From: Halorhabdus utahensis DSM 12940
GTDB lineage: Archaea > Halobacteriota > Halobacteria > Halobacteriales > Haloarculaceae
Length of the DNA stretch: 64,000 bases
Direction: 5' to 3'
NCBI RefSeq assembly: GCF_000023945.1
Contig: NC_013158.1
Span: forward strand, 1,798,001-1,862,000
Shown: piece by piece, positions 1-8,544 of the stretch
Position numbering within the stretch: position 1 is the first letter of the stretch
How the letters are laid out: each line of letters begins with the position of its first letter
The notes under the pieces: model-generated
The model's database searches: none
What the model was told of the DNA's origin: nothing
What the model saw: only the letters and a program-made list of their open reading frames with translations
Translations under genes and position numbers: made by a program

Positions 1-285
1 GACGACGTCAGGATCAACCCGGAGGAGGAACCGACCTACGACAACATCGACTTCGGTTATCTGGAGACGAAACACTTCGTCCTGAAACGCCACCTCGTTC
101 GTGGGGAAGTCCCCTATTTCGGGACGAAGGAAAACCGACGGGTCCACGTCCCGCTGTGGATCGACCTCTCTGAGTACGACGGGACCGAGGATGCGCCGTC
201 CATCGAGGTCACGGTCGATCCGCCCCACTTGCCGTATCTCAACACGACCGAGATCGACGTCGAGATCCCGGATACCGGGGATTAA
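1..285 (+). CDS. 3' part of an unidentified acidic protein
   Basis: Frame 1 is open from the window edge and ends at TAA 283-285, giving the last 94 residues of a protein whose start lies outside. The segment is rich in Asp, Glu, Pro and Thr with alternating hydrophobic residues, as in beta-sheet proteins. It contains the stretches YGYLETK-like FGYLETKHF and VPLWIDLSEYD. I do not recognise the family. About 126 bp separate its stop from rlmE. Codon usage matches the neighbours, so it is a genuine haloarchaeal gene rather than a shadow. Confidence 0.6.
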   Translation, partial: DDVRINPEEEPTYDNIDFGYLETKHFVLKRHLVRGEVPYFGTKENRRVHVPLWIDLSEYDGTEDAPSIEVTVDPPHLPYLNTTEIDVEIPDTGD

Positions 286-411
286 GCGGACCGTCGGGAC
301 GGCTATTCGATTCGGCACGCCTATCCGGTTCAACCTCTTTCCTATGAATATGAACGCATCTTCGCCAGCGATTCGTCGTCGAACCACGTCACGGAACCCG
401 GTGAGTTTCCC

Positions 412-1182
412 ATGAGCGGGAAAGACAAGTACTACAACCGGGCAAAACAGCAGGGCTATCGCGCCCGCTCGGCGTTCAAACTCCGGCAACTCGACGAGAC
501 GGCCGACCTGCTGGGCGCGGAGCGGACCGTCGTCGACCTGGGGGCGGCCCCCGGCGGATGGCTCCAGGTCGCCGCCGAGCGCCTCGGCGACGGCGGTCGC
601 GTCGTCGGTGTCGATCGCCAGCGTATCGACGACCTCGAGGAGCCCGACGTCCCGGTCGAGACCATCCGCGGCGACATCACCGACGAATCGACGGTCGAAG
701 CGATCACCGACGCCGTCGGCGAGGCAAACCTCGTACTCTCGGACATGGCCCCGAACGTCACCGGCGAGTACGACCTCGATCACGCCCGGTCGGTCCATCT
801 GGCCCGCCAGGCCTTCGAGGTGTCCCTTGACGTGCTCGGGGCCGGTGGCGATCTCGTCGTGAAGGTCTTCGACGGCCGCGATCTGGATGACTTAAAAACA
901 GACATCGAGGAGGAGTTCGAGTACGTCCGGGAAGTCCGGCCCGACGCCTCGCGGGATTCCTCTTCGGAACTCTACCTGGTCGCCAAACATCGCCTGACTG
1001 CGCCGGTCAGGGAAGGAGACACTGTCGAGGTCGAGATCGTCGACACCGGGGAGGAAGGCGACGGCATCGCGAAGGTCGAGGGGTTTACGCTGTTCGTCGC
1101 CGGCGTCGAGGAAGGCGAGACGGTGACGGTCCGCGTCGACGACCTCAAGCCACAGTACGGGTTTGCACAGCCGGTCGAGTGA
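412..1182 (+). CDS. rlmE: 23S rRNA (uridine-2'-O)-methyltransferase RlmE with TRAM domain
   Basis: SAM-dependent FtsJ/RrmJ methyltransferase of 256 residues that 2'-O-methylates a uridine in the 23S rRNA A-loop during 50S maturation. The SAM motif DLGAAPGGW lies at residues 42-50. The catalytic K-D-K-E set can be placed at Lys23, Asp111 (SDMAPN), Lys151 (VVKVF) and Glu186 (SSELYLVAKH). Residues from about 199 form a TRAM domain (GDTVEVEIVDTGEEGDGIAKVEGF), an RNA-binding beta barrel that archaeal RlmE proteins carry and E. coli RlmE lacks. ATG 412 is the first start after the upstream gene and fits the family N-terminus. It appears to be transcribed alone. Confidence 0.93.
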   Translation: MSGKDKYYNRAKQQGYRARSAFKLRQLDETADLLGAERTVVDLGAAPGGWLQVAAERLGDGGRVVGVDRQRIDDLEEPDVPVETIRGDITDESTVEAITDAVGEANLVLSDMAPNVTGEYDLDHARSVHLARQAFEVSLDVLGAGGDLVVKVFDGRDLDDLKTDIEEEFEYVREVRPDASRDSSSELYLVAKHRLTAPVREGDTVEVEIVDTGEEGDGIAKVEGFTLFVAGVEEGETVTVRVDDLKPQYGFAQPVE

Positions 1183-1262
1183 CCGAGGCGGTATTGCTTC
1201 GGTCGAGTGAACGTCCGATCAAAACCGACTGATTCTAAGGCCCTCGTCTCTAATCTTGGGGT

Positions 1263-1922
1263 ATGCGTATCGCCGTTATCGCGGACGTTCACGCGAACAA
1301 AGTGGCACTGGAGGCCGTCGCGGGGGACATGCCGGACGTCGACGGCGTCATCTGTGCCGGGGACGTGGTCGGATATAATCCCTGGCCCGAGTTCTGCGTC
1401 GACTGGGTACAGGAACACGATGTGCCGACTGTCTTGGGGAATCACGACCGTGCGGTCGCCACAGCCGAGTATTCGGGGTTCAACGACATGGCAGCGGCCG
1501 GTGTCGAACACGCCCGTGACCACCTTTCGGCAGCCCATCGCGAGTGGCTCGGACAACTGCCGACCGAACGGACGTTGTTCGACGGCCGTGTGAAGGTCGT
1601 CCACGGCCACCCTGACGACCCCGATCACTACACCCATCCCTCGGAGTTCAGTCCGGGGCTGCTCGGCGACGAGGACGTCCTGGTGCTTGGCCACACGCAC
1701 GTCCAGAGCCACGAGAAGTACGGCGACGGCATCGTCCTGAATCCTGGCAGCGTCGGCCAGCCACGCGACGGCGATCCGGGCGCGGCCTACGCGCTGGTCG
1801 ATCTCGACGCGATGACCGTCGAACAACGCCGGGTGCGCTACGACGTCGGCGCGGTGATGGACGCGGTCGACGAGGCCGGACTCCCGCGGCGGGTCGGGAC
1901 GCGCCTCTCACGCGGGCAGTGA
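1263..1922 (+). CDS. YfcE/DR1281-type metallophosphoesterase
   Basis: Calcineurin-like phosphoesterase of 219 residues, probably cytosolic and binding two divalent metals. The metal-ligand motifs are present in order: DVH at residues 8-10, GDVVGYN near 33, GNHD near 60, HGHP near 114, GHTH near 143 and the NPGSVG block near 159. DVHAN followed by GDVVGYNP is typical of the branch related to diadenosine/cyclic nucleotide phosphodiesterases and protein phosphatases, but the substrate cannot be told from sequence. The C-terminal 40 residues are acidic and family-variable. ATG 1263 follows a TATA-like stretch near 1235. Confidence 0.85.
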   Translation: MRIAVIADVHANKVALEAVAGDMPDVDGVICAGDVVGYNPWPEFCVDWVQEHDVPTVLGNHDRAVATAEYSGFNDMAAAGVEHARDHLSAAHREWLGQLPTERTLFDGRVKVVHGHPDDPDHYTHPSEFSPGLLGDEDVLVLGHTHVQSHEKYGDGIVLNPGSVGQPRDGDPGAAYALVDLDAMTVEQRRVRYDVGAVMDAVDEAGLPRRVGTRLSRGQ

Positions 1923-1946
1923 CAGCTGTCACCGGCGGTTGTGACG

Positions 1947-3206
1947 TTATTCCTCGGCGATAGTCGCTGCCGTCCGCTTGCCGCCGGCGATCCGACCCAC
2001 GATCCCGGCTCGACTCATGAAACTCGCACAGATCTCGATCTCGTCCGGAAGCGAAAGCTCGTCCAGCGCAGCCCACGATCGGTCGTAGGCCGGCATCCCG
2101 GGCCGGAGGACGGCCGCGTCAAGGACGGTGGCCGCCGCGCCGGTGACGGTCTCGAACTCCTCGGCCGCTCGTCGTCCGATGACCGCGGGGTCGGCGTCTA
2201 AGAACTCCGAATCGCCGCTGCCGACGTAGGACGTGAACACGCCATCGCGGCCGAGCATGCTGTGATTCCAGGTGCTGCCGTCCGTTTTGAATCCGTCGTC
2301 GATGATGTGAAAGCCGTGGCCCGTGCCGTCGAAGTCCGAATGGAGGTGGACGACGCCGATCGGGTTGTAGGCGAACTGGCTGACCGTTTCGGCGGCCTCG
2401 CTGTCGACGTCTTCGAGCAGTGCGGCTGTCGTCGGGGCCGGTGTGGTGAACACGACGGTCTCGGCCCGCTCGGTCCCGTCCTCGGTGTGGACGAGATAGT
2501 CTTCGCCGTCCGGCTCGACCCCGGTCACGGGCGTTTCGAGGTCGATCGATTCCTCGTGAGCCGCATACATCGCCTCCGGGAGTGTCTGGAGGCCGTCCTC
2601 GAAGGAGACGATCGGGGGTGTCTCGGTCCCCTGCAGCAACTTCTTCAGCATGAACACAAGCAGGCTCCCCTCGACGCCGAAGCGATCGAGCGCCTTGCCA
2701 AGGGAGTACTCGACGTACATGTCGTCGGCGTCCGTGCCGTAGAGACCGCTGTACAGCGGGCCCGCGAACCGGGTCGCGACTTCGTGCCCGAACTTCCGGG
2801 TGAGGTACGCCTCGACGGTCTCGTTCGGCTTTGCCCCGCCAGTCAGCGGTTCGAGCAGGACGCGGGCCTTGCCGCGCCAGGAGAGCAGATCCGTCGTGAT
2901 CGCGTCCCGGACCGACAGTGGCATCCGGCGGAGCTGTCCGTCGTCGTAGGCAAAGAGGGGCTGGTCGTCGTCGCCGAAGCGTAATTCGTCACGAAGATCG
3001 AGCGTCTCGACCAGCGATTCGACTGGCTTCGAGAGGCGGAGTCGCTGTGGTCCCCGTTCGAGGACGTGGCCCTCGACCGTCGTCGACCGGACGATACCGC
3101 CCGGCTCGTCCGAGGCCTCGAAGGTCCTGACCTCGGCCCCTTGCTCCGCGAGAAAGTGCGTCGTCGAGAGTCCGGACATCCCGGCCCCGATGACGGCGAC
3201 CGTCAT
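1947..3206 (-). CDS. protoporphyrinogen/coproporphyrinogen oxidase-like FAD enzyme
   Basis: Flavin amine oxidase-fold protein of 419 residues. The N-terminus MTVAVIGAGMSGLSTTHFL is a Rossmann dinucleotide site, followed by an acidic residue at the end of beta-2 (TFEASDEPGG) as in protoporphyrinogen oxidases. The C-terminus holds the second FAD segment (SFMSRAGIVGRIAGGKRTAATI). The middle (LYSGLYGTDADDMYVEYSLGKALDRF) matches the HemY/PPOX family layout. Likely role: oxidation of a porphyrinogen in heme synthesis. Related haloarchaeal flavoproteins act on other substrates, so the exact reaction is inferred. It converges with the phosphoesterase, with 24 bp between stops. Confidence 0.75.
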   Translation of the reverse strand: MTVAVIGAGMSGLSTTHFLAEQGAEVRTFEASDEPGGIVRSTTVEGHVLERGPQRLRLSKPVESLVETLDLRDELRFGDDDQPLFAYDDGQLRRMPLSVRDAITTDLLSWRGKARVLLEPLTGGAKPNETVEAYLTRKFGHEVATRFAGPLYSGLYGTDADDMYVEYSLGKALDRFGVEGSLLVFMLKKLLQGTETPPIVSFEDGLQTLPEAMYAAHEESIDLETPVTGVEPDGEDYLVHTEDGTERAETVVFTTPAPTTAALLEDVDSEAAETVSQFAYNPIGVVHLHSDFDGTGHGFHIIDDGFKTDGSTWNHSMLGRDGVFTSYVGSGDSEFLDADPAVIGRRAAEEFETVTGAAATVLDAAVLRPGMPAYDRSWAALDELSLPDEIEICASFMSRAGIVGRIAGGKRTAATIAEE

Positions 3207-3327
3207 GGGGTATCCCTGCCGGGCGTCTCCGGCGACGACAGCGTGCGCATGGAATCGTCGGTCATACCTTGCAGCTACGGGCTGGTGGTATTAATCCCCA
3301 TGGAAGGCTATTGACCAGGCCGCCTCA

Positions 3328-4578
3328 TCAACCGTGGTCGAGTGGCTCGACCAACTGCCAGACGTCCGTCTCGGGATCCAGCCGGTGGGGTTCCGCGCCG
3401 CGTTCCGTCAGGATGCCCGCGTGGTAGCACATGGCTTTGAGTTGGAAGACCGTCGGCGCGTGATAGACGTTCCCGTCCGAGAGTGCCGACGCTTTGAGCT
3501 CTCCATCTTCCGTGAGCACACGGGAGCGGGCCGAATCGCTCCCACGGATGAACAATTCGACGGTGAACGTCGGATGGTGGACGTGCAGCCAGGTGACCAA
3601 CTCGACGAGCGAGGGCTCGGGGATGCCGTCGTCGTGCATCGTCTGAAGCTCCTCGACGATGAGCTTCGTGGCCGGATACGACCACAGCACCCGTCTGGTG
3701 AGCTGGCCCCATTCGGGCGCGATTTCGACAAATCGCTTTCGGGAGCCCTGCCAGGCGTCGAACGCCACGAGCGCGTCTTCCACGGTCCCGTAGCGATGCC
3801 GGGCGAATCGCACGACTTCCCTGCCGAGCGGGGTGAGCGTGGTACCGTCGGGAGCCTCGTCGATCAGCCCCAGGAACGCCGCGCCCTGTCTGGCCCCGTC
3901 GGTGGCGCTGACCACGTATTCCCCAAGCACCTGATCGGTCGGGTCCGGATGATAGAACGCGAGCGGATAAGCCAGGTAGTTCTTCGGATGGTTGAGGCTG
4001 AACGATTTCTCTGCGACGCCCTGGGCCGTCGCCTGAAACCGGATCGCCGCCGCCTCGTCTACCGTTCGATTGCCGACGACGCGGGGCACTTCGAGAGGAT
4101 CGACGGCCCCGCCACTATCGACGCCCAGGACGCCGACGTTGAGTTCGCGTGCAAGCGTCTGTGCGGAGTTGGAGATCGCCGGCTTCGGGGCGGCGACGTA
4201 GGCCGCATTGGCCTCGTGCAATCGATCGTACGCCTGGACGATCCCGCGCTCGACGTCGGCCGTCCGGCCTTCGGTGTCGCCTTTCGCCTCGATCGCGACC
4301 AGCGGCGGGTCGTCGCCGAGGCGCTCGATGGCGAGCAGTTCCGTTTCGAGCTGTCGGACGCCGACCAGGTCGGGATACCCGGAGCCGACCTGGACGTGAT
4401 TGAACGGAGCCAGTCGCTCGCGAACGCCCGGCTCGATCGGCTCGCCGGCGAGCCACTCCTCGCTCGCGAACTGCGTGTCCACGACTGCGTAGGTATCCTC
4501 GGCGGCCGGCTCGGGGAACAGTCGCTGTTTCGCGTGAGCGAGTACCTGCGGCTCGGACAGCGCCGCTTTCGTGGTCAT
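3328..4578 (-). CDS. PD-(D/E)XK nuclease-like protein with C-terminal helical region
   Basis: Protein of 416 residues. A restriction-endonuclease-like core is visible near the N-terminus: Asp70 in GYPDLVG, then Glu97-Ala-Lys99 in VAIEAKGD, then a helix with Gln115 (GIVQAYDRL). This is the D...ExK arrangement of PD-(D/E)XK enzymes. The remaining 250 residues are helix-rich with winged-helix-like segments (LTPLGREVVRFARHRYG). It has no methyltransferase or helicase partner, so it is not an evident restriction gene. It could act in repair or defence. The function is unknown and the nuclease call rests only on the motif. Confidence 0.5.
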   Translation of the reverse strand: MTTKAALSEPQVLAHAKQRLFPEPAAEDTYAVVDTQFASEEWLAGEPIEPGVRERLAPFNHVQVGSGYPDLVGVRQLETELLAIERLGDDPPLVAIEAKGDTEGRTADVERGIVQAYDRLHEANAAYVAAPKPAISNSAQTLARELNVGVLGVDSGGAVDPLEVPRVVGNRTVDEAAAIRFQATAQGVAEKSFSLNHPKNYLAYPLAFYHPDPTDQVLGEYVVSATDGARQGAAFLGLIDEAPDGTTLTPLGREVVRFARHRYGTVEDALVAFDAWQGSRKRFVEIAPEWGQLTRRVLWSYPATKLIVEELQTMHDDGIPEPSLVELVTWLHVHHPTFTVELFIRGSDSARSRVLTEDGELKASALSDGNVYHAPTVFQLKAMCYHAGILTERGAEPHRLDPETDVWQLVEPLDHG

Positions 4579-4653
4579 ACTGTACTCACGGACAACGACG
4601 GCAAGAACCTTCGGCCGGCAAGACGATCGCTCCGACTCCCTCGAGCCCCTGCG

Positions 4654-5271
4654 TCACTCGTCGTTCGCCGTCGTTCCTGTCCCGTCGAAGTGGCCACGTG
4701 TCCGGCCCGCCACCCGCTGTCGGTAGAGTCCGGCGAGGCCACCACCGATCGCTCCGAAGACGATCGGATAGACGATTCCCGCGATGACGAGCGCACGAAG
4801 CGGACTCGGCGCGATACCGCTGTGTGTGGCGGGGAATAGCCCGAGGAAGACAGCCGCGAAATAGCCAACGGCGAGGGTCGCCCCGACCATTGCGCCATCG
4901 CGGGGGACCGATGTGTCGGCCCGGGTCGCCACGACTGCACCCCCGACTGCGAGGACGATCACTGGCACGAGATACAGGGACTCGACGCCGAGTAGGCTGA
5001 CCGTGTCGACAAGATCGCCCCCGCCCAGGAAGAACCCATCCGGGCCGAACACTTCCGGCGTCCGCGTCCCGACGAAGTGGGCATCATAGAACACCCAGAC
5101 GAGCGCGTTCCAGTCCGGGATCGCCCCGCCGAGCAGTTCGTTCGCGGTCACGTTCGCGACTCTCGTCCCCGCGAGAATCCACGTCAGGAGATAGCCGAGC
5201 GCGAACGCGATCGCTCCGCCCGCTGCCCCCCGAAGGACTGTCCCTTTCCGCACTGCTGATCCGTCTACCAT
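4654..5271 (-). CDS. multi-pass membrane protein, unknown function
   Basis: 205-residue integral membrane protein with about five hydrophobic segments (AIAFALGYLLTWILAG, LYLVPVIVLAVGGAVVA, VGATLAVGYFAAVFLGLF, ALVIAGIVYPIVFGAIGGGLAGLY). The loops are acidic and the last 20 residues form a charged tail. The ATG at 5271 is preferred over an in-frame TTG at 5292, because an AT-rich TATA-like stretch (around 5297-5306) then sits about 25-30 bp upstream, as in leaderless haloarchaeal genes. It resembles its neighbour at 5358-6086 in style (Gly-rich terminal hairpin), and both probably belong to a haloarchaeal membrane protein family. No catalytic motif is visible. Confidence 0.7.
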   Translation of the reverse strand: MVDGSAVRKGTVLRGAAGGAIAFALGYLLTWILAGTRVANVTANELLGGAIPDWNALVWVFYDAHFVGTRTPEVFGPDGFFLGGGDLVDTVSLLGVESLYLVPVIVLAVGGAVVATRADTSVPRDGAMVGATLAVGYFAAVFLGLFPATHSGIAPSPLRALVIAGIVYPIVFGAIGGGLAGLYRQRVAGRTRGHFDGTGTTANDE

Positions 5272-5357
5272 TACAGCTAACACGTCGTCCAAGACGATAA
5301 GTCTATTTGTGGACTTTCAGCCGTCGAAACGGCGGATATCGCCAATACGCGGGGCGT

Positions 5358-6086
5358 TCAGTCGTCCCTGGCCAGGTGACCGCCGAGGAAGCCACCGAGC
5401 GCGCCGAGGCCACCGCCGTAGGCGGCGACAAACAGCAGTGCCATGCACATCCCCGTGATCGTGACGATCCCGAGACCGCTCTCACCGACCGCTACGAACC
5501 CGTTGTACAGCCCGACGCTGACGAACGCGAGGATCGACAGCGCGGGGACCATCGCCAGGAAACCCGCGAGTCCGCCGGCACTTACCGCGCGGCCGCTTGC
5601 GGGCTGTTCGAGGTACCCGGCGAGACCGCCACCGACCAACGGCGAGAACGGGATGAACGACAGCACCGCCGTGGCGACCGCACCGAGGACCGCGACGGCT
5701 CGATACGAATCGACGCCTTCGCCCTCGCTCGCGCTACTGTGGGCCCGATGGCGGACGACGACGTAGCCGATCGCGAACAGGACCAGTCCGATCCCCGTCA
5801 CGAGGAGGCCGATCCCGGTCCAGTCGATGATCTCGACTATCAGATCGAGCATCTGGGCTTCCGTGAGATCGCGCTCGATGGCGACGACCGTGACCTGTCC
5901 CGATTCGATGCCCTCCTCGAGTAGCCCCCGATCGACGACGAACGTCAACGCGGAGCCACCGACCGTCAGTGCCATGCCACCCAGCGCGATGACGACGCCG
6001 ACGATCCAGTCGACGTACTCGGGGAGCGGACGCGCGAACGCGTCTGGCCCCTCGTCACTGCTTGCTGGCGTCTCTGTTGTAGCCAT
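5358..6086 (-). CDS. multi-pass membrane protein, unknown function
   Basis: 242-residue protein with an acidic N-terminus followed by about five transmembrane segments (YVDWIVGVVIALGGMALTVG, IGLLVTGIGLVLFAIGYVVV, VLGAVATAVLSFIPFSPLVGGGLAGYL, AGGLAGFLAMVPALSILAFVSVGLYNGF, ITGMCMALLFVAAYGGGLGALGGFL). The C-terminus carries a Gly-rich helical hairpin like that of the protein at 4654-5271, with which it shares strand and spacing (86 bp). The ATG at 6086 is preceded by an AT-rich promoter (AATTATACCTATC on the other strand). No enzyme motif is seen. It may be a paralogue of the neighbouring membrane gene. Confidence 0.7.
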   Translation of the reverse strand: MATTETPASSDEGPDAFARPLPEYVDWIVGVVIALGGMALTVGGSALTFVVDRGLLEEGIESGQVTVVAIERDLTEAQMLDLIVEIIDWTGIGLLVTGIGLVLFAIGYVVVRHRAHSSASEGEGVDSYRAVAVLGAVATAVLSFIPFSPLVGGGLAGYLEQPASGRAVSAGGLAGFLAMVPALSILAFVSVGLYNGFVAVGESGLGIVTITGMCMALLFVAAYGGGLGALGGFLGGHLARDD

Positions 6087-6404
6087 AATTACCTATACGA
6101 TGAGACATGTCTTAATTATACCTATCCGAATACGGCTCTCTCGGATGTGAACACGGCCGGTCGGCTGCTGGCCCCGTCGTGCTGTCTGTTTGCGCGACGC
6201 GACACTGCAGTCGCGCAGTTGCCAACGACGCCACCGCCCCACCCGTCACTGGCCGGACCGTCACATTGGACAGGTGACGGCCGCCATCTCCATACCCGAC
6301 ATGCTGTTATCTATATTTATGTCCGGATGTATCCGACGCTGACACTTCCCGGGTTTGTTAATTCCCCAACTCCCGGACGCGGCCGGCGGTCGAGTTCAGC
6401 GAAG
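6087..6404. other. gene-free stretch downstream of the tRNA-Phe element
   Basis: No convincing coding frame is present. An open + frame here runs straight through the tRNA-Phe gene and has no haloarchaeal amino-acid bias. The first 50 bp hold the promoter of the membrane protein at 5358-6086. Around 6366-6380 the sequence CCCCAACTCCCGGAC may be a second, badly decayed trace of the tRNA-Phe 3' end. Otherwise nothing recognisable is seen. Confidence 0.4.
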
Positions 6405-6525
6405 TGCCACCTCCCTAACTGTGAACCAGCGGAAGACGGTTACCTCGATACGCTCGCTGCTACGTCTTCCAGGGTTCAAATCGCGCTCGGGAGTCTTTTC
6501 ACTGCTCACTTCGGTCGCAAGAAAA
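6405..6525 (-). repeat. decayed tRNA-tail unit behind tRNA-Phe
   Basis: Read on the minus strand, the tRNA-Phe 3' end is followed by a hairpin-like segment, then an inverted T-arm (+ strand GGGTTCAAATC at 6472-6482), then complementary arms GGAAGACG/CGTCTTCC. It closes with a degraded copy of the tRNA 3' end: + strand TGCCACCTCCCTAACTGTGAACC, split over 6405-6427, compared with TGCCGCCTCCCGGATTTGAACC in the tRNA. The order hairpin, inverted T-arm, palindrome, direct 3'-end copy is the same as in the tRNA-Val arrays at 42701-43326 and 51479-51866. The mismatches imply an old event. Confidence 0.6.
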
Positions 6526-6599
6526 TGCCGCCTCCCGGATTTGAACCGGGGACAGCTCGATCTTCAGTCGAGTGCTCTCCCAGTCTGAGCTAAGGCGGC
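6526..6599 (-). tRNA. tRNA-Phe(GAA)
   Basis: The reverse complement folds into a standard cloverleaf. The acceptor stem is GCCGCCT/AGGCGGC with discriminator A, the D-arm GCTC...GAGC, the anticodon stem CTCGA/TCGAG with loop CTGAAGA (anticodon GAA), and the T-arm CCCGG-TTCAAAT-CCGGG. CCA is not encoded and there is no intron. An A/T-rich stretch just beyond 6600 can serve as promoter. A decayed copy of its 3' end lies about 120 bp downstream. Confidence 0.97.
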
Positions 6600-6656
6600 G
6601 CATATCCAGAGATGACGAGGGGCGAAAAAAGGATTTCGAAAGCCGGCGGCGGTCCG

Positions 6657-7028
6657 TTACTCGTCGGCGAGCCCTTCGATCAGGAACTCAGCGGAGGTAC
6701 GGGTCGTCGCCATGGGCGTGTCGTGGACGTCACAGATGCGGAGTAGTGCTGTGATGTCGGGTTCGTGGGGCTGGGCGGTCAACGGGTCGCGAAGGAAGAC
6801 GATGCCGTCCAGTGCTTCGTCGGCCACTTCCGCACCGATCTGGGTGTCGCCGCCCAGTGGCCCGGACTGCTTGCGCTCGACGTCCAGACCAGTTTCTTCC
6901 ATGATCCGCTTGCCGGTCGTGCCAGTGGCGACGAGGTCGAACCCCGAGAGGATGTCCTCGTGGGTGCGGACGAAGTCGATCATCTCGGGCTTCTCGTCGT
7001 CGTGGGCGATGAGTGCGATCCGGGTCAT
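6657..7028 (-). CDS. mgsA: methylglyoxal synthase
   Basis: Cytosolic MGS-fold lyase of 123 residues converting dihydroxyacetone phosphate to methylglyoxal and phosphate, a bypass of lower glycolysis. Phosphate-binding and catalytic motifs are clear: [10 protein letters not shown] at the N-terminus, TGTTGKRI near residue 38, [10 protein letters not shown] near 60 and [14 protein letters not shown] near 80. The length fits the short bacterial/archaeal form. It starts at ATG 7028 and is monocistronic, with tRNA-Phe behind it. Its presence suggests an organism with strong sugar catabolism. Confidence 0.92.
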   Translation of the reverse strand: MTRIALIAHDDEKPEMIDFVRTHEDILSGFDLVATGTTGKRIMEETGLDVERKQSGPLGGDTQIGAEVADEALDGIVFLRDPLTAQPHEPDITALLRICDVHDTPMATTRTSAEFLIEGLADE

Positions 7029-7190
7029 ACCTCACGTCTCGACCCCTGGGATAAAGACGTTGAGGAAATCCTCGGGAGACTCGCGGGCTCTCGGCGCGCC
7101 AGCACACAATCCACGTCCGAATCTTGCACTCCCGTCGCTGATCGTCTGGGAGCACTCTGGAGCGGTCGCTCGGCGACACGCCGGTCCTGA

Positions 7191-7457
7191 TCAGACTTCG
7201 ACGTCGACCTCACCGGTTTCATAGACGGTCACGTCGAGATCCTCGACAGCAAAAGAGAGGTCGGTCGTGTCGGTGTCATCCTCGAAGAGGGCGACCAGTT
7301 CATCGAGGTCGACATACGACGAGAGTCCGTCGAGGTCGTCTTCGTCGTACTCGGAGTGCTCGATGACTGCGTCGAGGACGAGATCGTCGACAGGCTGCGG
7401 GCGCACCCATTCGTCGTCCGCACCCTCGGGAATGACATAGTATTCCCCTGAATTCAT
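7191..7457 (-). CDS. HalOD1 output-domain protein
   Basis: Small acidic protein of 88 residues. After a short leader (MNSGEYYVIPEG) comes a HalOD1-like domain: PVDDLVLDAVIEHSEYDEDDLDGLSSYVDLDELVALFED fits the pattern SxAVVxAVAxxxGxDPxxLPPLYxxIDxDALxxLF. It then has a beta-rich tail (LSFAVEDLDVTVYETGEVDVEV). HalOD1 domains are haloarchaeal signalling output modules of unknown mechanism. The start is ATG 7457, which begins the family pattern. The frame stays open much further upstream, but only as a shadow of the regulator gene at 7633-8346. That gene is on the same strand 175 bp upstream. Confidence 0.78.
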   Translation of the reverse strand: MNSGEYYVIPEGADDEWVRPQPVDDLVLDAVIEHSEYDEDDLDGLSSYVDLDELVALFEDDTDTTDLSFAVEDLDVTVYETGEVDVEV

Positions 7458-7632
7458 ATACTGGAAGGAACGGGCGACGCATATAAATGAACACCTACCA
7501 GTTTCGCGCCCTGAAAGAACGCATGCTCGCCGGACTGTCGCGTGTGTCGCGTCCGTGTGACGTCGATCTTTCCCGATGTCGGGTCTCCGACGGGCCGTGA
7601 ATGCCGGGGTCGTTGCTGGCCCGCTGGCCCGT

Positions 7633-8346
7633 TCAACACGACCCACAGTCTTCGTTTGTGTCGTCTTCACAGACCGTGTTCGAGACGAGCTTCCAGAGGC
7701 CACGGCGGAGTCGTTCGGAGGCGGCCTGTTGTGAGATTTCGAGTTCACAAGCGAGTTCAGACAGTGACGTGTCCCGGGGGATCGAGAAGTAGCCGCGATC
7801 CCAGGCGAGCGAGAGCAGCTCCCGCTGGGAGGTCGTAAGCCCGAACTCGTCGTCGAGGGTGGCTGCATCCCGATCCCTGATCGAGACCACGGAGACGCCG
7901 ATACCGAGCTGTTCACATCGGTCACATAGCATCGACAGCTCTTCCCGATCAGGGATCCGCAGTCGCACGTTCCAGCCATCGCCGTCGCTCGTCGCCGCGA
8001 GCACCAGCGCGTCGTGCTCGATCGCGGCGTTGTAGACGGCGACCGACGGGAGGCCTGCGTGGTGAATCGACCGGTACAGCGTTCCGGACGGCGTCGTCGA
8101 GAGCCGGTCGACCGTCGCCACGGTCCGGTCCGACCGAAGCGTCGCATCGAGTTTCGCCGGGGAAACACCGTGGGCCCAGAAGACGAGGCGGAGTGGGACC
8201 GCCCGCCCGGCGTCGATTCCTTCGACAGTGACCGACAGCTCGGCGTGCTCCTCGAACGTCGGGCCCAACAGATCGGCGTCGAACGTACAGCAGGCAATCA
8301 TTGGACGGGACCCCCTTCGTGTCGGCTGGTCGTATCGATGAGGCAT
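7633..8346 (-). CDS. bat-like HTH_10 transcriptional regulator
   Basis: 237-residue regulator of the bacterio-opsin-activator type. The N-terminal 170 residues form a small sensory domain of unknown ligand (LLGPTFEEHAELSVTVEGIDAG...). The C-terminal HTH_10 domain runs from about residue 170 (LTTSQRELLSLAWDRGYFSIPRDTSLSELACELEISQQAASERLRRG). The protein ends in CEDDTNEDCGSC, so three late cysteines could sense metal or redox state. ATG 8346 is used here, but ATG 8301 (MIACCTF) is a reasonable alternative because it starts at the conserved domain. Two TATA-like stretches near 8545-8584 would give a long leader. Confidence 0.8.
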   Translation of the reverse strand: MPHRYDQPTRRGSRPMIACCTFDADLLGPTFEEHAELSVTVEGIDAGRAVPLRLVFWAHGVSPAKLDATLRSDRTVATVDRLSTTPSGTLYRSIHHAGLPSVAVYNAAIEHDALVLAATSDGDGWNVRLRIPDREELSMLCDRCEQLGIGVSVVSIRDRDAATLDDEFGLTTSQRELLSLAWDRGYFSIPRDTSLSELACELEISQQAASERLRRGLWKLVSNTVCEDDTNEDCGSC

Positions 8347-8544
8347 AAAACGCGCGGTTCGAACGAGACCGGGGTGTGAACGGCCGTGTCACTGGTCGAT
8401 CGTTCCCAGAGAAGGGTAGGACCGCTTCAGGGTGCCCCCCTTTCCCAGACGGTGTCGACTGCCGGAGCAGGTGAATATGTCAGAGGCACGGGCTCCGGTC
8501 GGTCGGTATCGCGCCGACACCGTATCTCATGTCCGGTGGCCTGG

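Noticed and set aside
3334-4839. 501-residue plus-strand protein
   Set aside because: It overlaps two minus-strand genes with better amino-acid composition and shows Arg-rich shadow features.
6147-6593. 148-residue protein upstream of tRNA-Phe
   Set aside because: The frame reads through the tRNA gene and has no haloarchaeal composition.
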